A DNA stretch of 64,000 nucleotides from Cordylochernes scorpioides (lineage: Eukaryota; Arthropoda; Arachnida; Pseudoscorpiones; Chernetidae), in assembly GCA_030710605.1 (NCBI GenBank), contig CP092871.1, positions 72,445,171 to 72,509,170 on the forward strand, written 5' to 3'. Under the pieces are notes generated by a model. The model was not told where the DNA came from. It saw only the letters and a program-made list of their open reading frames with translations, and made no database searches. Of this stretch, positions 22,624 through 33,416 are shown in pieces. The first letter of the stretch is position 1, and each line of letters opens with the position of its first letter. The position numbers and the translations under genes are program-made.

Positions 22624-24513
22624 TATATATATAGCCTATCAAAAATTATTCAAAATTAAAAAAAAATTAAACCGGAATTGACGGACAAAAAATATTCGAT
22701 TGTTCTGTAGGTTTTAGTAATCTGAAATATACTAGATTTATTGGGTGTATTATTGATTTTTATTTATAAATGTGGAAATTTTAAATTAAAAATTAATATA
22801 AAATGTTCACTAATTTTAACGAAAATATTTATAGATTTATGTGAATGCTACACACAAATATATGGAAATAGTTTCAAAATATAAGAAATTAGGGGCCATA
22901 ATACGTCCATGCCAATTTTTAGCCAAATTTTATTTTTAAAAATGTTCGATTAAGGAAACTATAAGAATTGTTGTATAAGGGACTTTTCCCATCTTAAACA
23001 AAAGTACATTATACACATTTTTCAAAATTCATATTTCATATGCAAGCTCATAGAAATATTATTTCAAAAATATGTACAGAGAATATATACATAGTATGTA
23101 TATATGTAGTTATTTTGAAGAGCAGACGCCAAACATTCCACGGGTAAATTTGCCATACGATGCCGGTAGTAAAGATGTTTAACCCGGCAGCGGTCGCGCC
23201 CTCTTTTATACCTTGAAAGGTCGCGGTGGGTAAAATTTACCCACTTTTTAAAACCTAAATAAATCAAATATTATTTCCAATATTTTTATTGTTTTCTATG
23301 TTAGAATAATGATTTGTCTATTAAATAACTTTACATAAAATCCTGAGATATAAAAATCATATTTTATTTATTTTATTAATAACAAATCAAAATATCAAAT
23401 ATTTATGATATATTTGACTATTTTATGAAAATAAAAATATATATTGAAGATAGGTTATAAAATATAAATTTGTATGAAAGTTATCACTTCCTTTCATAGA
23501 AATTAGGACTTGTTTCGTCCTTTATGACATTCTTGACAAATTATTACAGAGTGTTCCTTACACAAAAAAGCAAAACAGTACTGGCAATGTTGAATAGTTT
23601 TTCTGTCCTTTTTTTTCTTTCTGGCATTTCTTGCATCGATGTCTTTCTCCTATTTTTGGCTTTTTAGATGGACCAGGCTCTAACAAATTAAAAATATCGG
23701 ATGCCTTTTCCTTTATTTCACATGGCATTCTTCCGCTTACTGTGCGAACTTTGACCATCTCTTCAATAAGATCTAAGGATAAGGTTTTCAAAAAATGACG
23801 TCTTGATTTAACCTTTGATGCGTTGCCATTTGCAAAATTAATTATCTGGGAATTTATTGCCCCAATATTTAAAAGTGAATAAAAAATAACCATGGGCCAT
23901 CTTCTTGAATTTCTAGCACAGTTATATGTAGCTGTCATTTCGTCCATCATATCTACACCACCCTTTGTCATATTATAAAACATTATCATCTCTGGCTTTT
24001 TAAATTCTCCCGTTGAATCATCTATATTTGCATCGTGGTGCAGAGTTGAAAGCATAAGTACAACTTTATTCTCTTTAGGCTTGTATGAAAGAAGTGTCAT
24101 TTCACTTTGAAAGCCAAAAACACTAGTGTGTACATTTCTACCTCTGCTGATGACAAACTCTGAGGGGATTTCCTTTTTATTTCTTTTTAAGGTACCAACA
24201 ATTATTAGTCTATATTGTTGTAAAAGTTTTAGTGCTAAAGAATAACTGGTGAACCAGTTATCCATTGTTACATTGCGGCCAGTTCCCTTGATTGGCTCAC
24301 ACAATCGTTCCACAACGTCACTTGGACTTTTGCTGACATTGTAAGGACCTTCAGGGTTTTTTCCTGAATAAATCTCCAAGTTACAAGTATAAAACATTTT
24401 TTGAATCCACGAGAGCAAATAATTTTATTCTATATTTATTGTGTTTACTCGGAATATACTGCCTGAAATTGCATTTCCCTCTGAAAGCGTCAAACTTTTC
24501 ATCCACCGTTATA

Positions 24514-25933
24514 CACTGCGTGACATTGAAAATGGAACACCAAGAAATAGTGGCCAGAAAGTGATGAAACTCGGCAGACAGAGAGAGAGACAGGGACAAA
24601 CAATAAGTGATCTTTATTTCAAAATGATAGTCATAATACAGAGCGAAAACGGCGTCGGCTTAGTAGCAAGTAGGACCACCGCGGACGGCGATGCACACAG
24701 CAACACGTCTAGGTAGAGAGTCAATCAGAGTACGGATGGCGTCCTGAGGGATGGCTCTCCATTCCCTCTCAACCATTTGCCACAGTTCGTCTTCTGAACG
24801 CGGCTGTGGCAAGGCATGCAAACGGCGTCCAATGATGTCCCAGACGTGCTCGATTGGTGAGAGATCAGGAGAGTACGGTGGCCAGGGAAGCATCTGTATA
24901 TCTTGCAGAGCTTGTTGGCTAATGCGAGCAGTGTGCGGTCGGGCGTTATCCTGCTGATAAAGGGTATTGGGCACCCCCTGAAGGTAGGGGAGTGTCACCG
25001 GTCGCAGCACATCATCAACGTATCGTTGGGCCGTCATAGTGCCCTGAATACGAAGTAAAGGTGACCTGGAATCATACGCGATTGCGCCCCAAACCATGAT
25101 TCCACGTTGTCGCACGGTGGGGCGTTCCACAATTGCTGCCGGATTGGACCTTTCTCCACGTCGACGTCACACGCGTACACGGCGACTATCGCTGGACAAG
25201 CAGAAACGCGACTCATCTGAGAACACGACCCTGTGCCATTCCGTCATCCACGTCGATCTAGCCCGGCACCATTCCAAACGTTGGCGCCTATTCGGTGGGG
25301 TCAATGGCAGTCTTCTTAGCGGACGGCATGAGTGCAAGCCATTAGCAACCAATCGACGGGAAATGGTTCTGGTCGAGATGGAATGATCTAGGGTGTCTTG
25401 CACAAGTTGCAGGATGGCGGTATAATTGGCTTGTGGGGCCGCCACTGCTTGTCGAAGGATACGCCGATCCACACGTGCTGACGTCACTCTGGTTGCACCG
25501 GCATTCCTATAAATTGCCACATTTCCTTGTTCCAACCATCTTCTCCACAGTCGGTGCACCGTGGACGCACCAAGGTATGTATCAGCTGCGATTTGACGTA
25601 TGGACCAACCTGCCCTTTTCAGTCCGATCACCATGCCCCTCGTAAAAGCGTCTGTCTGCTTGAACTGCCTCCGTTTACGATGACCTGGCATTCTCTGTTA
25701 TTACACGTGTCTTTTGACACAAGAACAACATTTCTACAATGATTTTCCTTGAAGAAATAACGACACGAATACTGTCCTTTCTGCAATTTCCTGCCTTATA
25801 TCTTACTCCAAGTGCGCACGAGAGCTGCGCATTTTACATCATTTGCATAACTCGGTTAGGCGCGTCTACCCTGAAATTTGCATAATTTTCTGGCCACTAT
25901 TTCTTGGTGTTCCATTTTCAATGTCACGCAGTG
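24514..25933 (-). mobile_element. Tc1-type transposon nested in piggyBac
   Basis: 1420 bp with matching terminal inverted repeats of about 45 bp beginning CACTGCGTGACATTGAAAAT. TA duplications flank it at 24512-24513 and 25934-25935. The TIRs look identical by eye, implying recent insertion, later than the piggyBac it disrupts. Confidence 0.95.
24660..25691 (-). pseudogene. Tc1 transposase with one in-frame stop
   Basis: About 343 codons, the usual Tc1 length. N-terminal paired-like HTH (GWSIRQIA, STVHRLWRRW). DD34E triad visible: VFSDESRF (D), QQDNARPHTA (D), PPYSPDLSPIEHVW (E). Upstream and downstream halves are in the same frame, separated by a single TGA at about 25164-25166 where the family normally has a tryptophan. 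No other break is seen, so this copy was inactivated by one recent mutation. Confidence 0.92.
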
Positions 25934-27068
25934 TATATTCCGAAGGAGAATAATGCTTTTGGCAATTTTTACAGAAGTATCAAAAATCAATCTCACAGCT
26001 GCTAATTTATCTTGACGAAGTCTTTCATTTCTTTTAGCTTTGTCATCAAAACGAATTACTCTGAGAAGAAAACGGAATCTGTTTTCAGACATTCTACACA
26101 ATTCAAATATATTCAAAGATATTCTACACAATTCAAATCCAGTACTATCTCTTGCCCATGCATCATCTGTATTCAATTTATTCGCTTTCATGACCCCAAG
26201 AAAGTAAATAATTCCCAATAAAGCTTTAATTTCATGTAGGTTTGTCAAATTAGCATCTCTTTCTCTGCTATAGTTCTGCTGAATATTCCTAATGTAAATG
26301 TTAGTATTTGTAACTATGCATTCAAGTATATTGTCATCTATAAAGAGATTCCAACAATCTAATATCGATTTAGCATTTTTTGCTTCACCCTTTACCCCTG
26401 GTAGATGGGTGATAATATTTTCACTGCGAGTTCGAACATTTTTTGGGGGAAGAGCTTTCTTCCATTTAGTCTTTTGGTCCTTTCCTATATAGTAATTGAA
26501 GCTTGGATCCTCATTGTTTTCTTCTTCTGATAATGTATACTTTTCAGTGTCTGTACTCCAATTCCTCTCTTCTATATGATCATCAGTTTCTGATTCCTCA
26601 TCATCGGGATTTGGAATATTATTATCATAACGGAGAAAATCAGCATTTGAAAGCATTTTATGTGAAATAATGTAAAAAGAGGAAATAAAATATAAATCCT
26701 ACCTTATTGTTGGAAGAAATGATTGTATTATTGCACTTGGGGCAGCAAAACCAAACAACAAGAAGCCAGAAAGTAACTCGAAACTTATTTACGCAAACCC
26801 AAACCAAAAGCGTTAAAAGGTCGCGCTGGGTAAAAATTACCCATTGACGAGAACTCAAAAGGTCGCACTGGGTAAAATTGACCCAAACATGCTAATAAAA
26901 TGAATATATGTCATAAAATTAAAATTATAGGTTTATTATAATATTCTTTAGATAGATTTAGAAAGGTACTGAGAATATATTTTAAATATATATATTTTTT
27001 AATATAGAAATATTTTCGAAAAGTTCCTTCTGGGTAATTTTTACCCATTGCGACCGCTGAAGGGTTAA

Positions 27069-28440
27069 CGACCAGACGAACATCCTCCCCTAATAGGAGT
27101 CCATAAAGCAGCAGCCGAGGATTTGGGATGAATTATGACCATAATCAGACGATGGTCTTGTCTCTTGGCTAGTGTTTGGGATTAGGGACTTACTTGTCTC
27201 GTTTGGTCCATCACATTTCCCGCCAAAACATCACATTTCCCGCCAAAAACATCATATTTTCCCGTCATCACATTTCGACTACCAAAAATACATGATATAC
27301 ATTTCTCTATAGCATTACATTTTCCCGCCAAACAAAAACTCTTATGTTTTTCCCATGAGAAAACCTTTATTCAACATATCGTATTTTACTTTTTTCCCTT
27401 ACATTTTTCTTAAATCAGTTGTTTCATATGATTAACATATAAATTGACTTAGGATAGCTTCAGACAGATTTTTAACTAACTTTCAAAATATCGATGTAAA
27501 AATATAATTATATAAAAATGTAAAATATGGATATGTATGTTATTTATACACTTCTATGACGTCGTCAGCGCCTCTGGTGGTGGTTATCACCAGAGTAATT
27601 AGTTACCTTGCACAACCCTAATATAAATAATTGATTAATATTTTAGAGCTAATTGAATAAATATTTTGCTTTACAATTAGCTATTAATTAATATTATTAA
27701 TTAAAGCTAGTTTATAATTACTCTACTGGAAAAGTTTACTAAAGTCAAGAATTTAGTTATATACATATTAGAAAAAGGATTTATTACTCTAAAAATAAAT
27801 ATAGATTTAAAATATTGCTCTCTTTGAGAAATAAATACATACTTTTAGAGATTTCACTCACAATATATAATTTATTTTGAACATTTATTTAAAATCTTTT
27901 AAAATCGTAATATTGTAATGTTTTCAAATTTTCAAATGACTTTCATAAACTTTACAGAATTCTGTGTCAAAAGATAATCGATTAAAATATTTTTCCCTAA
28001 GAAAGAGAGAATTTTCTCTATATAAATTTATCTTAATAGTTTAAAAATTATGCAAAAACGACTTTTCTCCGATTTTTGAAACGATCATTTGATTTTACCT
28101 ATTTACATATTTGGATTTTCACATTCTCTTTACATATGGATAGAATAAAAACAGTCAAAATATAAAAAATAATGCAATAAATAAATTTACCATTATTACG
28201 CTGTGGTATCAGAAAGAAAGATGAAACGTTGTGGTGCAATATAAACCAGAACTCTGTGAGACTAGTTCTTCATGCACGTAGCCACCTGGTGGCAGGGTAT
28301 TGATTCACCAAAGGAGAATGTCCAGTGCCAGGCTCGTTAAGCCTAATTACGGAGGGCGCCTCTCGACTAATAGATGACTCTAGTCGCTAATTATCATCAT
28401 CATAACGGACGTCTCTCTCGCTTTCCCCCCTTTTTTTTTT
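27069..28440. other. Non-coding DNA with E2F-like sites and a hairpin
   Basis: No genes recognised. TTTCCCGCCAAAA occurs at 27216-27228 and 27236-27248, TTTCCCGCCAAA again at 27321-27332, with a degenerate site between. A perfect 8-bp hairpin CTCTGGTG/CACCAGAG spans 27573-27596 after a CRE-like ATGACGTCGTCA. A CTCF-like word CCACCTGGTGGCAG lies near 28282. These are motif matches only. Confidence 0.4.
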
Positions 28441-28443
28441 TAA

Positions 28444-28800
28444 AGTGTCGTCTGCGGCATGATCTTTTGGTCCGAAAAATTGGCCTATTTATTAGCCTCT
28501 CTTTAAAAGATCTTAAAAAGGGGTTTCGTTCTCATTTTTATATATTTATTAAAATATTGGAAAATCTATACAAATATTTTTAAAACACTATATATATGGT
28601 AAAAACATTAAGAAATTTTCTAGTGTCTCATTCTGTGGCATGATCTTTTGGTCCGAATATTGATCTATTTATTAGCTTCTTTAAAAGGCCTTAAAAGGAG
28701 TTTGCTTCTTTTTAAAATATTCTTCGAAATATTGTAAATTCGATACAAATATCAAAAACCTCTTTGTAAGTAAAAATAATAGAAAATTATAAAATTATAA
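28444..28800 (+). repeat. Imperfect tandem duplication, about 180-bp unit
   Basis: Two adjacent segments share GGCATGATCTTTTGGTCCGA, then TATTTATTAGC, TTTAAAAG and ATATTG words in the same order, beginning at about 28455 and 28634. No coding function. Confidence 0.65.
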
Positions 28801-29113
28801 TTAAAAAAAAGGTGAGTGTGATGCGCTCACAAAAATATTGAAATGAAACTAATATCGAATAGATTGAATATGCCTCTATTTTATTGAAAAATATTCTCTA
28901 TGAATTTGAATACTTTTGTAAATAATATTTTAAACAGATTATATAACTGCACGAGATTCTCCGTCTCTAAGCCAGCCATGCCTTGGTCATTGAGATGCCA
29001 GATTGCTGAGAGCATATTACATAGTTGCATATATCCATAAATTATTAATATCAAGATTCTTTAAAGTAACGTATGCTAAACATACCGATTTTTAAATAAA
29101 ATACTTGTCATAT

Positions 29114-29297
29114 ACTCATTAACAAAACTTAAGCAAGTGGAAAGTCTTTGATATCGCCGGTCGTCTTTTTTTTTTTAAGGAGACGGAAGCAATTTTGTTC
29201 ACGCTTAGTTATCTCGTGTATCTTCAATAAAGGTCACTGTCTGAATCCTAATATAAATGATAAAAGATACAACTTCCTTAATTTTTGTCCATGGGGG
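29114..29297 (-). mobile_element. MITE family M1, copy 3 (inverted)
   Basis: Same family read backwards: it begins ACTCATTAACAAAACTTAAG, with GCCGGTCGTC and poly-T, then TTCAATAAAGGTCACTG, and ends ACTTCCTTAATTTTTGTCCA. Confidence 0.7.
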
Positions 29298-30090
29298 TAT
29301 ATTACGCACAGTATAACGTGTATCGAATTGAAATGATTTTGTAGAACCAAAATACTGTAATGTTTCAAAAAACTGGAAATCAACGAAAAAAAAATGGAAA
29401 AAAAAGGGAGGGGGGCGTAAGAGCAATAATAGAAATGGTTAAATCAATAAAAATCATACTTTTTTCCCATAAAAACACATTGTGTTAATTTATTATACAT
29501 TAGGTGATATATATTCAGTTAAAAAAAACTAGTTTACTTTTGTCTTGTTTTTTTTTTTTAATCGGCTTGTTTGTTTCACTATCAATGGACAACTCGTCCA
29601 TTCTTAAAAATTCTACACATAAATTTCTCTTCCTGTTAACTTAGATTTTAGATTTAATTGTCTATTTTACAATATGTAAATAAGTCAAATAATCATATAA
29701 CCTCGCATTATGCCACATGTATATTCATTTATTATAGACCATATATACATATATGTACCTAGAGAACCATTTCTCCCTTTAATTATACATCAGAACGATA
29801 CATTATGTTCATCATCCTAGTAAAACCTTTACTAGTAGTGATAAAGAATGATCCATAACACCAGTTTTGGAAATTTCAGACAAAAGACCTACCTGTTTAC
29901 CTGTATTCCAACCTGTATATTAAAGGGAGAGGTACCTCTTATGGTAGATGATTATCATCCTCCTACCAACTCAATGCTGCAGTCTTGCCTCAAAATCGGC
30001 CCTTGCCAATTCACCAGCTTAAACACCTGTTTGGTAAAGTCGACCAATTTCATAACCCTTCTCGTAGGATGTTATGGAATCGAAGCCGCC

Positions 30091-30133
30091 CCTGTACTGA
30101 TGAGGCACAAAGCCCGAAGCCATGGTATACAGG
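30091..30133 (+). ncRNA. Hammerhead-ribozyme-like motif, minimal Penelope type
   Basis: Stem I strands CCTGTA (30091-30096) and TACAGG (30128-30133) are perfectly complementary. Between them lie the invariant CTGATGA, a short stem II (GGC, loop, GCC plus one extra C), GAA, and a tiny stem III GCC-AT-GGT followed by A, giving the allowed cleavage triplet GTA. Deviations: the pair A15.1-U16.1 is G-U here, and stem II appears to have lost one base. This layout matches the minimal hammerheads reported from Penelope-like elements. Activity is uncertain. Confidence 0.65.
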
Positions 30134-31610
30134 TTGTTGGCTTTTTGTCTGAATTTTCCAAAACTGATGTTGTGGCTCATTCTTATCATCACTAGTAGTT
30201 TTTTACTAAGGTGATAAATAAATGCATCGTTCTGATGAGGCACAAAGCCCGAAGCCATGGTATACAGGTTGTTGGCTTTTTGTCTGAATTTTCCAAAACT
30301 GATGTTGTGGCTCATTCTTATCATCACTAGTAGTTTTTTACTAAGGTGATAAATAAATGCATCGTTCTGATGAGGCACAAAGCCCGAAGCCATGGTATAC
30401 AGGTTGTTGGCTTTTTGTCTGAATTTTCCAAAACTGATGTTGTGGCTCATTCCTTATCATCACTAGTAAATCTTTTACTAAGGTGATAAATAAATGCATC
30501 GTTCTGATGAGGTACAAAGCCCGAAGCCATGGTATACAGGTTATTGTCTTTTTGTCTGAATTTTCCAAAACGGATGTTGTGGCTCATTCTTTATCATCAC
30601 TAGTAAATTATTTCACTAAGGTGATAAATAAGTGCATCGTTCTGATGAGGTACAAAGCCCGAAGCCATGGTGTACAGGTTGTTGTCTTTTTGTCTGAATT
30701 TTCCAAAACGGATGTTGTGGCTCATTCTTTATCATCACTAGTAAATCTTTTACTAAGGTGATAAATAAATGCATCGTTCTGATGAGGTACAAAGCCCGAA
30801 GCCATGGTGTACAGGTTGTTGTCTTTTTGTCTGAATTTTCCAAAACGGATGTTGTGGCTCATTCTTTATCATCACTAGTAAATTATTTCACTAAGGTGAT
30901 AAATAAGTGCATCGTTCTGATGAGGTACAAAGCCCGAAGCCATGGTGTACAGGTTGTTGTCTTTTTGTCTGAATTTTCCAAAACGGATGTTGTGGCTCAT
31001 TCTTTATCATCACTAGTAAATCTTTTACTAAGGTGATAAATAAATGCATCGTTCTGATGAGGTACAAAGCCCGAAGCCATGGTGTACAGGTTGTTGTCTT
31101 TTTGTCTGAATTTTCCAAAACGGATGTTGTGGCTCATTCCTTATCATCACTAGTAAATTATTTCACTAAGGTGATAAATAAATGCATCGTTCTGATGAGG
31201 TACAAAGCCCGAAGCCATGGTATACAGGTTGTTGTCTTTTTGTCTGAATTTTTCAAAACTGGTGTTGTGGCTCATTCCTTATCATCACTAGTAAATCTTT
31301 TACTAGGGTGATGAATAAATGCATCGTTCTGATGAGGTACAAAGCCCGAAGCCATGGTATACATGTTGTTGGCTTTTTGTCTGAATTTTTCAAAACTGAT
31401 GTTGTGGCTCATTCCTTATCATCACTAGTAAATTATTTCACTAGGGTGATAAATAAATGCATCGTTCTGATGAGGTACAAAGCCCGAAGCCATGGTATAC
31501 AGGTTGTTGGCTTTTTGTCTGAATTTTTCAAAACTGATGTTGTGGCTCATTCCTTATCATCACTAGTAAATTATTTCACTAGGGTGATAAATAAATGCAT
31601 CGTTCTGATG
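30097..31610 (+). repeat. Tandem array of 137/138-bp units
   Basis: Eleven or so units, each starting CTGATGAGG(C/T)ACAAAGCCC. Starts of CGTTCTGATG: 30228, 30363, 30500, 30638, 30775, 30913, 31050, 31188, 31325, 31463, 31601. From the third unit on, 137- and 138-bp types alternate (AAATCTTTTACTA versus AAATTATTTCACTA), a 275-bp higher-order repeat. Both edges of the array fall at the CTGATG core. The ORFs on both strands are products of the repeat. Confidence 0.92.
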
Positions 31611-31659
31611 TATATATAAAGGGAGAGGCGCCTCTTAAAGTACATGATTATCAACTTCC

Positions 31660-32250
31660 CGTAACTTTATGTTGTGTATATATCTACATATTCGTATGTA
31701 TGATAAAATTATCTAAATTCAATACACAATTTTAACATGTGTAAAATGTCAACCTTTGTTAAAATAGACAAAACTATATTTGCATGGAGATAAAATCTCA
31801 TGATAAAATAAATTTGTTAGAAAACTAATACAAATTAAAGAAATACGACCATTTCATAATTTAAAGCCATTAAAAAATAAAGTTAACAAGGTCAGCAAAG
31901 ATTGTTATAAAGCCTAAAAAAACCGTGGATAAAAAGTCCAATTTGTAAACATATCCCCTCAGAGCTTTCGTTCCACAATTTAAACAAAATCTCTGAAACC
32001 TAAATCCCCCACTTCTAACAAAAACTAATTGTCTTACAATGTCCACCTCCCCCTTGTTATTTCGAGAACTTCTATTTTAACGAAGGCCGCTGCCCCACAA
32101 AAGACCATTTATCAAAAAAACTTCAGGATCTACTTCTTGCTCTTACTTTCACCTTTCTCTCTCTCTCTTTTTACCGCTAAGATTTCTAATTAGGCTTCAG
32201 CTCTTGTTCCCTTCTTTTAATTGGGTTCACAATAAAAGCCCCCCGTGAGC
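31660..32250. other. Non-coding DNA, nothing recognised
   Basis: AT-rich sequence between the hammerhead array and the 32-bp minisatellite; no ORF with a domain. Confidence 0.45.
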
Positions 32251-32255
32251 GAACC

Positions 32256-32575
32256 TTCTGATGAGAAACTGCCTTCTTAAGAAACATATTTGATGAGAGA
32301 CCACCCCTTAAGAGACCCATTTGATGAGCGACCACATTCTTAAAAGACTCATTTGATGAGCGACAACCTCCTTAAGCAATCCTTTTGATGAGCGACCACA
32401 TTCTTAAAAGACCCATTTGATGAGCGACCACATTCCTAAAAGACCCATTTGATGAGCGACCACCTCCTTAAGCAATCCTTTTGATGAGCGACCACATTCT
32501 TAAAAGACCCATTTGATGAGCGACCACCTCCCTAATATATCCATTTGACGAACAATTATCTCCTTATGAGACCAG
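32256..32575 (+). repeat. 32-bp minisatellite
   Basis: About ten units of TTTGATGAGCGACCAC followed by CTTAAAAGACCCA-like sequence; unit starts at 32322, 32354, 32386, 32418, 32450, 32482, 32514 and 32546. Related single copies (ATAAGCGACCATCTC-like) are scattered at 1.1, 2.5, 47.9, 52.1-52.5 and 62.2 kb, so the array probably grew from a dispersed element. Confidence 0.85.
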
Positions 32576-33416
32576 TACTTTAAAATCATAAATGATTCCC
32601 GGATTGAATCGAATTTTTCATAAGCGGAGTTTGACAAATAAGCTTTGATATTTGGTATCTTTCCAGCCTTATCCAGATATGCAAAAAGGTAACAACTCTA
32701 ATTTTTGTTTTTCAACTTTATATTATTTGAAATAGATTCTAAAATTAAACTTTAGGAATATTCAAACTCGATAGTTTATATTAGATATAATCTCTGTTGG
32801 GGTTGAAATAGCCGATTAAATAAATATATTCGAAAAAATTAGATTTGAAGAAACGAGCGTTTATGTATTAATATATTAATTCTTTTTAAAGCCAATTTTG
32901 TTAGCGCAAAAATAATATATTTACTTTAATTTTGTATATACCAGTTTAGTTGCATGGTATGAATGACGGCTTTTCCAAAACTTAAAATAGATGTAGATAG
33001 TTATTGGGATAATTTTAGATAAAAAACATGTTACAGCTCAAAAAATTATTTTATTGTTGTTCATAGAGAAATAGTAAATCATTGAAATGTTAATGACATA
33101 GCCAAATCTGATTGTAATAATTACAGACTTCAATTTTCTCTTTTCAAATACCTCTCCATTGTATAGAGTTTGTGAAATATTATTTAATATAACATCTTCA
33201 AACGTTATTCTCCAACGTTCCCACTGTCGCCATTTTTAAGGAAAACCTTTTTGTTAATGCTTACTTTGAGGTTGGGCTTTAAGCAAACTTTATCAAATAG
33301 GGTTTTCCTTGAAAAGGGAGACCAAGAAGTCGCCAAAACATTGAAATAAAGTTTTAAACGGTTGTAGAGTACATATATATAATTTCTTACTCTATTATAA
33401 AGACATGAGAGTACCA

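Larger units (their letters stand above)
23508..26656 (-). pseudogene. piggyBac transposase, split and frameshifted
   Basis: The N-terminal half reads from ATG at 26656 towards 25936; the C-terminal half lies at about 24510-23508. The C half holds catalytic-region motifs VDEKFDAFRG, MDNWFTS and GGVDMMDE, each with a family aspartate, and a Cys-rich C-terminal finger (HRCKKCQ, then ICQECHKG in another frame). Breaks seen: the Tc1 insertion (24514-25933), a frame change just before it (about 25960), one near 24390 and one near 23575. A 30-bp in-frame duplication also lies at about 26091-26140. The transposase is dead. Confidence 0.9.
23183..27064 (-). mobile_element. piggyBac element interrupted by Tc1
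   Basis: Flanked by TTAA at 23179-23182 and 27065-27068, the piggyBac target. The termini are imperfect inverted repeats, CCCGGCAGCGGTCGC on the left and the complement of CCCTTCAGCGGTCGC on the right. Without the inserted Tc1 it is about 2.46 kb, normal for piggyBac. Palindromic GGGTAAAATTTACCC-like sites lie near both ends (about 23226-23243, 26828-26845, 26870-26884, 27031-27047). Confidence 0.93.
29788..31610. mobile_element. Foldback element with internal hammerhead-type tandem array
   Basis: The left end (CATCAGAACGAT..., about 29788-29915) is an imperfect inverted copy of the repeat unit that makes up the right part (30097-31610), which ends ...ATCGTTCTGATG. Outside both ends, AAAGGGAGA and neighbouring bases also mirror each other, and TA flanks the ends. 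A unique stretch (29916-30090) separates the arms. The hammerhead core points to a Penelope-like or retrozyme origin (inference). Confidence 0.7.

Noticed and set aside
30097..31610. CRISPR-like array
   Set aside because: Whole units are repeated with no unique spacers, in a eukaryotic genome.
30019..31619. Repetitive ORFs on both strands of the 137-bp array
   Set aside because: They exist because the repeat lacks stops in some frames; units alternate 137 and 138 bp, so no protein repeat could be maintained.
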